Notes: generated by a model not told the origin, from the sequence alone. 64,000 nt of DNA from Streptomyces fuscichromogenes (GCF_014645815.1 NZ_BMML01000026.1:1-64000); one strand, 5' to 3'; counted from the stretch's first letter, positions 37,112 through 44,972 are shown. Program-made: numbers and translations.

Positions 37112-38413
37112 ATGAGCGAATGGCCCGAGGGATGGTCGGACGACAACCGTGGCAACCAGTACGGCCGCGGTAGCGCAAGCGCGCAGCCTGAGGGCGCCCG
37201 CGTGATGCGCCAGGTACGGCGTGGCGAGCCGTCGGCACCGCCGTACGGCGCCCCGCAGCAGGGCGGCGGCGGATACGCCGGGGTCCCGCAGCAGCCGTCG
37301 TACGGCGGCGGGTACGGAGACAGCGGCGGCGGGTACGACGGCTACGACAGCGGCTACAACAGCGGCCAGGTCTACGGCGGCGGCCCCGGCGGCGGGGGAC
37401 CCGGCGGCACGCAGGAGCGCGGTCCGCGCCCGGCCGCCAACTGGCGCAAGCGCATCAAGTGGACGGCGATCGTGGTGCTCAGCGTGCTGATCGTCACATC
37501 CGTCTCGACCTACTTCTGGGCCGACTCCAAGCTGCACCGGGACGTCGACCTGTCCAAGGTGATCGACCGGCCCGCGGCAGGCAAGGGCACCAACTACCTG
37601 ATCGTCGGCTCCGACAGCCGCAAGGGCATGTCGGCCGAGGAGAAGAAGAAGCTGCACACCGGGTCGGCCGTGGGCCAGCGCACGGACTCGATGATGATCC
37701 TGCACGTCGGCGACAACGGCGACACGCTGGTCTCGCTCCCCCGTGACTCGAACGTGGAGATCCCGTCCTACAAGGGGTCCACGTCCGGCAAGGTCTACCA
37801 GGGCACCGGCCGTCAGACGAAGCTCAACGCGGCCTACGCCGAGGACGGCCCGACCCTCCTCGTCCGCACGGTCGAGTTCAACACCGGTCTGCACATCGAC
37901 CACTACGTGGAGATCGGCTTCGCCGGTTTCGCGGACATCGTGGACGCGGTCGGCGGTGTCACGATCACCATCGACAAGGGCTTCAAGGACAGCTACTCGG
38001 GCGCGAACTTCAAGGCCGGCAAGCAGACCCTGAACGGCGAGGAGGCGCTGGCCTTCGTCCGGACCCGGCACGCCTTCGCCACCTCCGACCTGCAGCGCAC
38101 CAAGAACCAGCAGAAGTTCCTGGCCGCCCTGGCCCACCAGGTGGCGACCCCGTCGACGGTCCTGAACCCCTTCAAGCTCTACCCCACGCTCGGCGCGGGC
38201 CTCGACTCGCTGACCGTGGACAAGGACATGAGTCTGTGGGACCTGGCGTCGATGTTCTTCGCGATGAAGGACGTCAACGGCGGCGACGGCGTCTCCATGA
38301 ACATGCCGATCTCCGGCTCCGTCAACGGGAACCTGGTCTGGGACAAGGCGAAGGTGAAGACCCTGGTGGACGAGCTGAAGAACGACGAGAAGGTCACCGT
38401 GTCCGGGAATTGA
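37112..38413 (+). CDS. LCP family protein 6, Gly/Tyr-rich N-terminus
   Basis: 433 aa, start ATG 37112 (MSEWPEGWSDDNRGN). Residues about 40-105 are a Gly/Tyr/Pro/Gln low-complexity cytoplasmic segment (GGGYDGYDSGYNSG and similar). A TM helix (about 116-138) and an LCP domain (about 160-400) follow: NYLIVGSDSRKGMSAEEKKK, DSMMILHVGDNGDTLVSLPRDSNVEIP, GFAGFADIVDAVGGVTITI, AFVRTRHAFATSDLQRTKNQQKF. No LytR_C domain. The -10-like CACACT is 7 nt before ATG without a ribosome site, suggesting leaderless translation. It is the last of the six LCP genes. Confidence 0.92.
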   Translation: MSEWPEGWSDDNRGNQYGRGSASAQPEGARVMRQVRRGEPSAPPYGAPQQGGGGYAGVPQQPSYGGGYGDSGGGYDGYDSGYNSGQVYGGGPGGGGPGGTQERGPRPAANWRKRIKWTAIVVLSVLIVTSVSTYFWADSKLHRDVDLSKVIDRPAAGKGTNYLIVGSDSRKGMSAEEKKKLHTGSAVGQRTDSMMILHVGDNGDTLVSLPRDSNVEIPSYKGSTSGKVYQGTGRQTKLNAAYAEDGPTLLVRTVEFNTGLHIDHYVEIGFAGFADIVDAVGGVTITIDKGFKDSYSGANFKAGKQTLNGEEALAFVRTRHAFATSDLQRTKNQQKFLAALAHQVATPSTVLNPFKLYPTLGAGLDSLTVDKDMSLWDLASMFFAMKDVNGGDGVSMNMPISGSVNGNLVWDKAKVKTLVDELKNDEKVTVSGN

Positions 38414-38535
38414 CGTGACGCGCTCCGGAGACGGAGCGCCGCGTTCAACTTCGCTGCGCGGAAACCGACTTGACGCGCCGCCAAGATCATCCAAAGATGC
38501 TCCTGCTTCTTACCAATTCCATACGGGGAGGGTTT

Positions 38536-38946
38536 GTGGGTAAGAGACTCGCAGCTTTGGGGACCAGCGTCGGGGCCCTGCTCATGATCGTGGGGGCCAC
38601 GGAGCCCGCTCACGCCGTGTCGTATCCGTTCTACACGGACTGCGAGACGCCTGGCGTGCTCGGCAACGGATGGTTCAGCGACTGGACGCCCAAGCACGTC
38701 GACATGATTCTGAAGGTCAACGACGACGCCGCGGACGGCCATCACGTGGCGATCCGCTTCGTCTCACAGGACAACGCGTACAACCTGAAGTACTGGAAGT
38801 GGCATCACCTCTACGACGGCAAAGGGACCACAAAGAGCTGGACGCTCAGCGCCGACGACTCGACCGGTCACATGAACGGGGTCGGCATCCAGGTAGCGGT
38901 CATGGAGGGTGACGAACAGATCGCCAACTGCACGAACATGGTCTGA
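38536..38946 (+). CDS. small secreted hypothetical protein
   Basis: 136 aa, start GTG 38536 with GGGGAGGG 5 nt upstream. A clear signal peptide (VGKRLAALGTSVGALLMIVG to AHA, about 1-28) leads a mature protein of about 108 residues rich in Trp, His and Asp. One Cys lies near each end (DCETPG and NCTNMV), suitable for a disulfide. I do not recognise a family. It follows LCP 6 by 122 bp and ends at a bidirectional terminator. Confidence 0.72.
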   Translation: MGKRLAALGTSVGALLMIVGATEPAHAVSYPFYTDCETPGVLGNGWFSDWTPKHVDMILKVNDDAADGHHVAIRFVSQDNAYNLKYWKWHHLYDGKGTTKSWTLSADDSTGHMNGVGIQVAVMEGDEQIANCTNMV

Positions 38947-38974
38947 TCCGACCGAGCTGATCCGCTGCGGAACC

Positions 38975-38998
38975 GAGGGCACCCCGTTGGGTGCCCTC
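38975..38998. terminator. bidirectional terminator
   Basis: Perfect 10-bp stem GAGGGCACCC (38975-38984) and GGGTGCCCTC (38989-38998) with a CGTT loop, between the convergent secreted-protein gene and the copper-storage gene. CTCTCCTT follows on the plus strand. Confidence 0.75.
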
Positions 38999-39016
38999 GC
39001 TCTCCTTCCCGGGGAA

Positions 39017-39382
39017 TCACATGGCGATGCCCGCCATCGAGCGGCACATCTCCGCGCAGCGGCGACACGCGTCCGCGCAGCGCTTCATCTGCGGGTCGTC
39101 CGGCATGGTCATACACGCCTCGGCGCACATGTCACAGGCCTTGGCGCACATCGCACACATCTCGGGCGAGAGCGGCGAGCGCCGCATCATCATGTCGGCG
39201 CACATCCGGGTCGCCTCGGAGCAGTCCATCAGCGCGCGCATGATGCGCATCTGGGCCTGGCCGCCCTCCATCGACATGCAGGAGCTCATGGTCTCCTCGC
39301 ACATCGTGTGGGTGGCCATGCACATGTTGACGCAGTCCTGCATCTGCTTGGACATGGCGGTCATCGGTCCGGTCTGGGTCAT
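39017..39382 (-). CDS. four-helix bundle copper-storage protein (Csp3-like, DUF326)
   Basis: 121 aa, start ATG 39382 (MTQTGPMTAMSKQMQDC) after GGAGGA. Fifteen Cys and many Met line amphipathic helices in CxxxC/CxxC spacing (QDCVNMCMATHTMC, EMCAMCAKACDMCAEAC, KRCADACRRCAEMC). This is the signature of Csp proteins, whose Cys-lined four-helix bundles hold many Cu(I) ions. No Tat or Sec signal is present, so it resembles the cytosolic Csp3 type. No copper exporter or regulator is adjacent. Confidence 0.9.
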   Translation of the reverse strand: MTQTGPMTAMSKQMQDCVNMCMATHTMCEETMSSCMSMEGGQAQMRIMRALMDCSEATRMCADMMMRRSPLSPEMCAMCAKACDMCAEACMTMPDDPQMKRCADACRRCAEMCRSMAGIAM

Positions 39383-39477
39383 GGCTCCTCCAGGGGAGGG
39401 GGAGGGCCCGGGGTGGGCCCCGTTCGCTTTCGTTCCTAAGCCCGACCGACCGGTAGTGCCATTCGGGACGGGCATGG

Positions 39478-39500
39478 AAAAGGCGCCCCGAGGGGCGCCT
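39478..39500 (-). terminator. intrinsic terminator of the acyl-CoA dehydrogenase gene
   Basis: Minus strand: GGCGCCCC, TC loop, GGGGCGCC (stem 39482-39489 with 39492-39499), then TTTT (39478-39481), 22 bp beyond the stop codon. Confidence 0.8.
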
Positions 39501-39521
39501 CTCCGCCGAATGCGGGTGCCG

Positions 39522-40679
39522 TTACGGCAGGTTGCGGGCCATGACGATGCGCTGGACCTGGTTGGTGCCCTCGTAGATCTGGGTGATCTTGGCGTCGCGC
39601 ATCATGCGCTCGACGGGGTAGTCGCGGGTGTAGCCGTAGCCGCCGAGAAGCTGGACGGCGTCGGTGGTGACCTCCATGGCGACGTCGGAGGCGAAGCACT
39701 TCGCCGCCGCGCCCTGGAAGGTGAGGTCGGCGTCGCCGCGCTCGGAGGCGGCCGCGGCCTGGTAGGTGAGGGCGCGGGCGGCGGCGATCTTCATGGCCAT
39801 GTCGGCGAGCATGAACTGGATGCCCTGGAAGTCGGCGATCGGCTTGCCGAACTGCTTGCGCTCCTGGACATAGCCCTTGGCGTAGTCGAGGGCGCCCTGG
39901 GCGACCCCGAGGGCCTGGGCGGCGATGGTGATCCGGGTGTGGTCCAGCGTCTTCATCGCGGTGGCGAAGCCGGTGCCCTCGTCGCCGATCATGCGGTCGG
40001 CGGGGATGCGGACGTTGTCGAAGTAGACCTCGCGGGTCGGGGAGCCCTTGATGCCGAGCTTCTTCTCCGGGGCGCCGAAGGAGACGCCCTCGTCGGCCTT
40101 CTCGACGACGAAGGCGGAGATGCCCTTCGAGCGCTGCGACGGGTCCGTGACGGCCATGACCGTGTAGTAGTCGGAGACGCCCGCGTTGGTGATCCAGCGC
40201 TTCACGCCGTTGAGGACGTAGTGGTCGCCGTCGCGGACCGCCTTCGTCTTCATGCCGGCCGCGTCCGAGCCGGCCTCCGGCTCGGAGAGGCAGTACGAGA
40301 ACATCGCGTCGCCCTTGGCGAGCGGGGTCAGGTACTTCTTCTTCAGCTCCTCGCCGCCGGAGAGGATCACCGGGAGCGAGCCCAGCTTGTTCACGGCCGG
40401 GATCAGGGAGGAGGAGACGCAGGCGCGAGCGACCTCCTCGATCACGATGACGGTGGCGAGCGCGTCGGCACCGGCCCCGCCGTACTCCTCGGGGACGTGC
40501 ACCGCGTGCAGGTCGTTCGCGACCAGCGCGTCCAGCGCCTCCCGCGGGAAGCGGGCCTCCTCGTCGACCGCGGCGGCGTACGGGGCGATCTTCGCCTCGA
40601 CCAGCGCACGGACGACGTCACGGAGCATGTCGTGCTCCTCGGACGGGCGGTACAGGTCGAAGTCAGCCGATCCGGCCAA
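39522..40679 (-). CDS. acyl-CoA dehydrogenase
   Basis: 385 aa from TTG 40679 (LAGSADFDLYRPSEEHDML) with GGAGTGAGAG upstream. Full-length FAD-dependent enzyme: helical N-domain, flavin-binding MFSYCLSEPEAGSDAAGM and VLNGVKRWITNAGVSDYY, C-domain RKQFGKPIADFQGIQFMLADM, and the catalytic Glu in QIYEGTNQVQRIVMARNL. It introduces the alpha-beta double bond of acyl-CoA in fatty or branched-chain acid breakdown. The promoter carries a palindrome (40716-40729) suggesting repressor control. Monocistronic, with its own terminator. Confidence 0.95.
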   Translation of the reverse strand: MAGSADFDLYRPSEEHDMLRDVVRALVEAKIAPYAAAVDEEARFPREALDALVANDLHAVHVPEEYGGAGADALATVIVIEEVARACVSSSLIPAVNKLGSLPVILSGGEELKKKYLTPLAKGDAMFSYCLSEPEAGSDAAGMKTKAVRDGDHYVLNGVKRWITNAGVSDYYTVMAVTDPSQRSKGISAFVVEKADEGVSFGAPEKKLGIKGSPTREVYFDNVRIPADRMIGDEGTGFATAMKTLDHTRITIAAQALGVAQGALDYAKGYVQERKQFGKPIADFQGIQFMLADMAMKIAAARALTYQAAAASERGDADLTFQGAAAKCFASDVAMEVTTDAVQLLGGYGYTRDYPVERMMRDAKITQIYEGTNQVQRIVMARNLP

Positions 40680-40715
40680 GGTCTCTCACTCCAGACGCAG
40701 TGGTGCTGACACTAA

Positions 40716-40729
40716 TTACTGTTAAGTAA
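40716..40729. promoter_or_regulatory. putative repressor operator upstream of acyl-CoA dehydrogenase
   Basis: Inverted repeat TTACT-GTTA-AGTAA in an AT-rich patch 37 bp from the TTG start. On the minus strand GTGACC (about 40760-40765) and TAAACT (40736-40741) could be the -35 and -10 with an 18-nt spacer, placing the palindrome over the transcription start. TetR-type fatty-acid regulators use such sites; the regulator is not in the window. Confidence 0.5.
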
Positions 40730-40856
40730 CTCAAAGTTTAGAACGTGGCCCACGGATAGGTCACGTGAGCTTGGCGACAGCGGGAAAGTTGCCCGGAACA
40801 CGGCCCGGTTATGCTCGGGCCGCAGCCCGCACCGACGTCCCCGAGCTGGAGCATTC

Positions 40857-42200
40857 ATGAGCCTCAAGATCACCGTGATCGGCACCGGCTATCTCGGCGC
40901 CACCCATGCAGCGGCCATGGCCGAGCTGGGCTTCGAGGTGCTCGGGCTGGACGTCGTGCCCGAGAAGATCGCGATGCTGGAGCGCGGCGAGACCCCGATG
41001 TACGAGCCGGGGCTCGACGAGTTGCTGCGCCGGCACGTGACCGGCTTCGAGGGCTCCTCCGGGCGGCTGCGCTTCACCACCGACTGGGCCGAGGCCGGCG
41101 CCTTCGGTGACATCCACTTCGTCTGTGTGAACACCCCGCAGAAGCACGGCGAGTACGCCTGCGACATGTCGTACGTCGACTCCGCGATCGCGTCGCTGGC
41201 CCCGCATCTGACCGGGCCCGCCCTCGTCGTCGGCAAGTCGACGGTGCCGGTCGGTTCGGCGGACCGGCTGGCCGCCTACCTCGCCGAGCACGCGCCGGCC
41301 GGGGCCGATGCCGAGCTGGCCTGGAACCCGGAGTTCCTGCGCGAGGGCTTCGCCGTCCAGGACACGCTGCACCCGGACCGGGTCGTGGTCGGCGTGCGCA
41401 GCGAGCGCGCCGAGAAACTGCTGCGCGAGGTGTACGCGACGCCGCTCGGCGAGGGCACGCCGTTCGTGGTGACCGACTTCCCGACCGCCGAGCTGGTGAA
41501 GACGGCCGCGAACTCCTTCCTGGCGACCAAGATCTCCTTCATCAACGCCATGGCCGAGGTCTGCGAGGCCGCGGGCGGTGACGTGGTCAAGCTGGCCGAG
41601 GCGATCGGGTACGACGACCGGATCGGGAAGAAGTTCCTGCGTGCCGGCATCGGGTTCGGCGGCGGCTGTCTACCGAAGGACATCCGGGCGTTCATGGCCC
41701 GCGCGGGCGAACTGGGCGCCGACCAGGCGCTGACCTTCCTGCGCGAGATCGACTCCATCAACATGCGGCGCCGCGGGCAGATGGTCGAGATGGCCCGGGA
41801 CGCGCTCGGCGGCGGGTCCTTCCTCGGGAAGCGGGTCGCGGTGCTCGGCGCGACCTTCAAGCCGGACTCGGACGACGTGCGGGACTCGCCGGCGCTGAAC
41901 GTCGCCGGGCAGATCCATCTCCAGGGCGGCCAGGTGACGGTGTACGACCCGAAGGGGATGGCGAACGCGCGGCGGCTGTTTCCGACGCTTGGCTACGCCG
42001 ACAGCGCCGAGGAGTGTGTGCGGGGGGCTGATGTGGTGCTGCACCTGACCGAGTGGCGGGAGTTCAGGGAGCTGGATGCGGCGGCGCTGGGAGAGGTGGC
42101 CGCGGCTCGGGTGCTGCTCGACGGACGTAACGCTCTGGATCCCGAGATCTGGCGGCGGGCGGGGTGGACGTATCGCGCCATGGGGCGTCCCACCGCCTGA
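40857..42200 (+). CDS. UDP-glucose/GDP-mannose dehydrogenase family protein
   Basis: 447 aa, start ATG 40857 (MSLKITVIGTGYLGATHAAAM). N-terminal Rossmann domain with GTGYLGATHAAAMAELG, a central dimer helix (NSFLATKISFINAMAEVCEAAGGDV), the catalytic Cys in GIGFGGGCLPKDIRAF, and a C-terminal domain (VAVLGATFKPDSDDVRDSPAL). It oxidises C6 of an NDP-sugar in two NAD-dependent steps to the uronate, most often UDP-glucose to UDP-glucuronate. It stands alone, divergent from the acyl-CoA dehydrogenase. Confidence 0.93.
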   Translation: MSLKITVIGTGYLGATHAAAMAELGFEVLGLDVVPEKIAMLERGETPMYEPGLDELLRRHVTGFEGSSGRLRFTTDWAEAGAFGDIHFVCVNTPQKHGEYACDMSYVDSAIASLAPHLTGPALVVGKSTVPVGSADRLAAYLAEHAPAGADAELAWNPEFLREGFAVQDTLHPDRVVVGVRSERAEKLLREVYATPLGEGTPFVVTDFPTAELVKTAANSFLATKISFINAMAEVCEAAGGDVVKLAEAIGYDDRIGKKFLRAGIGFGGGCLPKDIRAFMARAGELGADQALTFLREIDSINMRRRGQMVEMARDALGGGSFLGKRVAVLGATFKPDSDDVRDSPALNVAGQIHLQGGQVTVYDPKGMANARRLFPTLGYADSAEECVRGADVVLHLTEWREFRELDAAALGEVAAARVLLDGRNALDPEIWRRAGWTYRAMGRPTA

Positions 42201-42203
42201 AAC

Positions 42204-42275
42204 TGCGGGCCGGTGGGGGTTTGTCGCGCAGTTCCCCGCGCCCCTGAAGGGACGCTCCGGTGCGGGGAACTGCAT
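42204..42275 (+). repeat. dispersed 3'-end repeat, copy 6 (plus) with degenerate inverted partner
   Basis: GCGGGCCGGTGGGGGTTTGT then the exact core (42225-42244) and TGAAGGGACG; a degenerate inverted piece GTGCGGGGAACTGC follows (42260-42273). It lies 25 nt after the dehydrogenase stop, same orientation. Confidence 0.85.
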
Positions 42276-42304
42276 GGCACCGCATCTGTCCGAGATCAAC
42301 AGGT

Positions 42305-42345
42305 GACACCGGTTCGGCCGAGGCTCAGTCGGCCGAACCGGTGTC
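42305..42345. terminator. strong bidirectional hairpin terminator
   Basis: Perfect 17-bp inverted repeat GACACCGGTTCGGCCGA (42305-42321) and its complement (42329-42345) around a 7-nt loop, then TTGTTGCATTCTG. It lies between the convergent dehydrogenase and CGNR genes. Confidence 0.85.
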
Positions 42346-42398
42346 TTGTTGCATTCTGCACCACGCGGCACGGCTGTGAGCGGTGAACCGGCTGTGCC

Positions 42399-42905
42399 TT
42401 ACCGGTCCTTGGCCCGGTAGCGGCGCATCTTCGCCCGCGCCCCGCACACCTGCATCGAGCACCAGCGGCCGCGGCCGGCCGGGCTGCGGTCGTAGTACGC
42501 CCAGTGGCAGGTGTCGGCCTCGCAGGCCTTGAGGCGGGTCCAGGTGCCCTCGATCGCGGCGGTGGCGACGGCCGCCGCCACCCGGGAGACCAGCGCGTCC
42601 TCGTCGCCCGGCAGGAGGCGTGCCGAGCCGTCGGCAGGGTCGACGGCGGCGTACAGGGGGGCGCGCGCGAGCAGTTCGCCCAGTGGGGTGACCTCGCGGT
42701 GCGCGGGGTACCCGGCGTGTGCGAGAAGGGCGGCGCGCAGGGACTCGCGCAGGACGCGGGCCGGTGGGAGTTCGGCCTCCGTGACGCCGAGGCGTGCCCT
42801 GCCGTCCGCCGTGTCGAGCGCGTCGGCGCCCGACTCCACGTCCAGCGTGTTCACCAGGGCCTCGACCAGGGCCAGGCCGCCCGGCGCGGGCGATCTCTCA
42901 CTCAT
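42399..42905 (-). CDS. CGNR zinc-finger protein, putative transcriptional regulator
   Basis: 168 aa, start ATG 42905. The N-terminal ABATE-like stress-sensing domain (about 10-120; ALVEALVNTLDVESGADAL) is followed by a C-terminal zinc finger: LKACEADTCHWAYYDRSPAGRGRWCSMQVCGARAKMRRYRA, i.e. C-x4-C then C-x3-C with CGxRxK in place of the eponymous CGNR. The family is thought to be transcriptional regulators. It is divergent from a pair of VOC genes across a 125-bp region full of GTTAC-type half-sites, so it probably controls them and itself. Confidence 0.88.
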   Translation of the reverse strand: MSERSPAPGGLALVEALVNTLDVESGADALDTADGRARLGVTEAELPPARVLRESLRAALLAHAGYPAHREVTPLGELLARAPLYAAVDPADGSARLLPGDEDALVSRVAAAVATAAIEGTWTRLKACEADTCHWAYYDRSPAGRGRWCSMQVCGARAKMRRYRAKDR

Positions 42906-42913
42906 CCCTGCAA

Positions 42914-43002
42914 GTTACCTCCCGGAATCCGGTTGCGGCGTTACTCCCTGTGCGGGAGCATGCGGTAACCGAAGTTACTGGTTGACCCGTTCAAAGGGTA
43001 AC
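42914..43002. promoter_or_regulatory. cluster of GTTAC/GTAAC half-sites between CGNR and VOC genes
   Basis: GTTAC(C/T) at 42914-42919, 42940-42945 and 42974-42979 and its complement GGTAAC at 42964-42969 and 42997-43002: five copies within 89 bp. GGTAACCGAAGTTACT (42964-42979) is an inverted pair. TTGACC (42982-42987) may be a -35 for the VOC genes. A regulator site is inferred, not shown. Confidence 0.55.
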
Positions 43003-43030
43003 TCCGCCTAAGAGGTAAGAGGAGGAAGTC

Positions 43031-43396
43031 ATGGCTCTCGCCAAGCTCGGTGTCGTCGTCCTGGACTGTCCCGACCCGTCCGCGCTCGCCGGTTTCTACG
43101 CCGGGGTGCTGGGCGGCAGTGTCGAGGGGGACGGGGACGGCGACTGGGTGGACCTGGCGGTGCCCGGCGGGCAGGCGCTGGCGTTCCAGAAGGCGCCCGG
43201 GTTCGTGGCGCCGAAGTGGCCCGCGCCGGACGACTCGCAGCAGTTCCACCTGGACCTGGTGGTGGACGACCTGGACACGGCCGAGAAGGGCGTGCTGGAG
43301 CTGGGCGCGAAGCCGCTGGACGCGGCGGACCGGTCGCGTTCCTTCCGTGTGTACGCCGACCCGGCGGGGCACCCTTTCTGTCTCTGCGCCTGCTGA
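43031..43396 (+). CDS. VOC (glyoxalase/bleomycin-resistance fold) family protein 1
   Basis: 121 aa, start ATG 43031 with AGGAGGAA upstream. Two beta-alpha-beta-beta-beta modules: VVLDCPDPSALAGFYAGVLGG at the start, then FHLDLVVDDLDTAEKGVLELGAK, ending YADPAGHPFCLCAC. This single-domain group (glyoxalase_6-like) has no assignable substrate. It is first of a tandem pair, 28 bp before the second, and divergent from the CGNR regulator. Confidence 0.88.
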   Translation: MALAKLGVVVLDCPDPSALAGFYAGVLGGSVEGDGDGDWVDLAVPGGQALAFQKAPGFVAPKWPAPDDSQQFHLDLVVDDLDTAEKGVLELGAKPLDAADRSRSFRVYADPAGHPFCLCAC

Positions 43397-43424
43397 GACA
43401 AGGCTGAGACAAGGAGGACCGCTC

Positions 43425-43814
43425 ATGGCGTCCGTCGCCCGTCTGCGCAACGTGGTGATCGACTGTCCCGACCCGCATGCCCTGGCCGCCTTCTACGCGG
43501 CCGTCGCCGGGGGCACCCTGGTGGCCGAGGAGGACGACTGGGTCGTGCTGAGGCTGCCGGACGGGCTGCGGCTGGGCTTCCAGCTGGCGCAGGGGTACAC
43601 GCCGCCGGAGTGGCCGCGGGCCGACCACAACTCCCAGCAGTTCCATCTGGACTTCGACGCGGGGCCGACGTGGGAGGACGTCGACGTGGCGGAGAAGAAG
43701 GTGCTGGCGCTGGGGGCCCGGCTGCTGCGACGGGAGAAGGACCCGGTCGCCGAGGACTTCCGGGTCTACACCGACCCGGCCGGCCACCCGTTCTGCCTGT
43801 GCCGGATCGACTGA
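43425..43814 (+). CDS. VOC family protein 2, tandem paralogue
   Basis: 129 aa, start ATG 43425 with AAGGAGG upstream. Same order of elements as its neighbour: VVIDCPDPHALAAFYAAVAGG, SQQFHLDFDAGPTWEDVDVAEKKVLALGA and YTDPAGHPFCLCRID. The shared ends (DPAGHPFCLC) show tandem duplication with divergence. Substrate unknown; likely co-transcribed with the first copy. Confidence 0.88.
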   Translation: MASVARLRNVVIDCPDPHALAAFYAAVAGGTLVAEEDDWVVLRLPDGLRLGFQLAQGYTPPEWPRADHNSQQFHLDFDAGPTWEDVDVAEKKVLALGARLLRREKDPVAEDFRVYTDPAGHPFCLCRID

Positions 43815-43874
43815 TCGGGCCCCGGCCGGTCACGTCCCGGCCGATCGAGCGCCGGCCGGACCCGCCCCGGCCGG

Positions 43875-44972
43875 TCAGGGCTCGGTGTCGGCCGGCCGAG
43901 GCGGGTTCGGCTCGCGGCGGCGCTGGGTCGCGCGGGCGGTGAAGTCGGCGCTGCGCAGGACCCGCTGGACGTTTCCCCAAGTCAGCATGGACAGCTCGGT
44001 CTCGGACCAGTCGCGCCGGAGCAGTTCGGCGATCAGGTGGGGGTAGCAGGAGGTGTCGGCGAGGTCGCGGGGGTGGGCGACGCCGGAGTCATAGGTACCG
44101 GACAGGGCGACGCACTCGGGGCCGGCGACGATACGGACGTGGTCGAGGTGGTCGGCGACGTCGGAGACGGTCGGCCCGCTCTGCTCGGCGCTCAGCGGCA
44201 CCATGCACAGGCCTCTCTGCTCGCCGAGCCGCACGAGCAGCGTGTCGGAGAGGTTGGCGGGGTGGGGGCGTACGGCCGCGGCGGCGGAGCGGGTGCACAG
44301 GACCGGCGTCTTGGAAAGGGCGATCACCCGGGCGAGCACAGCCTCCGGGGCGCCGGACAGGTCGGCCAGCACTCCGAGCCGGTTCATCTCGCGGACCACC
44401 TCCTCGCCGAACCGGGTCAGCCCCTCATGCCCGGCCCAGGCGGCACCGGCCAGGCTGAGCACGCGCAGGCCCAGGGACTGCAGCACGCGCAGGATGCCGA
44501 GGGAGTCGCCGAGGGCGCTGACGGAGGCCGGGCCGAGCACCACGGCCACCCGGCCGCAGTTGCGGGCGTCGATGACCTGCCCGGCGGTGCGCACCAGCCG
44601 GAGCCCTTCCGGGTGTGCCTCCACCACCCGGCGTGCCAGGTCCAGTTGTTCCAGCGTGGCTCCCACGGCCCGGTCGCCGCGCTCCGCCGCCGGCAGGTCC
44701 AGCGACCAGAACAGCGCGCCCACATGCCCCTCGCGCAGCCGGGGCACATCCGTGTCCACGGCCGCCTCTCCCAGCTCCAGGTCGTACCAGGGCAACGGCA
44801 CGAGCGCCCGGGGCAGCCCGCTGTACCCGTCCGCGACCGGATGCAGGGCCAGCAGGGCACGGGCCCGCGCCAGGAACTCGGCGCCGGACGCCACCGGGAG
44901 CGGGGCGTCCAGAAAACCGCCGTCCTCGCCGACCTCGGTCGTCGTGGGGATGTGGTCCTGGAGGTCGGCCAT
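43875..44972 (-). CDS. membrane dipeptidase (M19)-like protein lacking the metal ligands; probable pseudoenzyme
   Basis: 365 aa, start ATG 44972. It aligns by eye along its full length with the intact dipeptidase at 47364-48542, but each metal or active-site position is changed. VVDGHNDLP is [17 protein letters not shown] is LGPASVSA, LTHNDNN is LSLAGAA, LVDLSHV is [16 protein letters not shown] is CTRSAAAAV, and IGGDYDGT is LSGTYDSG. Surrounding family residues ([46 protein letters not shown]) are kept, so the fold is probably intact while Zn-dependent peptide hydrolysis should be lost. A regulatory or binding role is inference. Confidence 0.85.
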   Translation of the reverse strand: MADLQDHIPTTTEVGEDGGFLDAPLPVASGAEFLARARALLALHPVADGYSGLPRALVPLPWYDLELGEAAVDTDVPRLREGHVGALFWSLDLPAAERGDRAVGATLEQLDLARRVVEAHPEGLRLVRTAGQVIDARNCGRVAVVLGPASVSALGDSLGILRVLQSLGLRVLSLAGAAWAGHEGLTRFGEEVVREMNRLGVLADLSGAPEAVLARVIALSKTPVLCTRSAAAAVRPHPANLSDTLLVRLGEQRGLCMVPLSAEQSGPTVSDVADHLDHVRIVAGPECVALSGTYDSGVAHPRDLADTSCYPHLIAELLRRDWSETELSMLTWGNVQRVLRSADFTARATQRRREPNPPRPADTEP

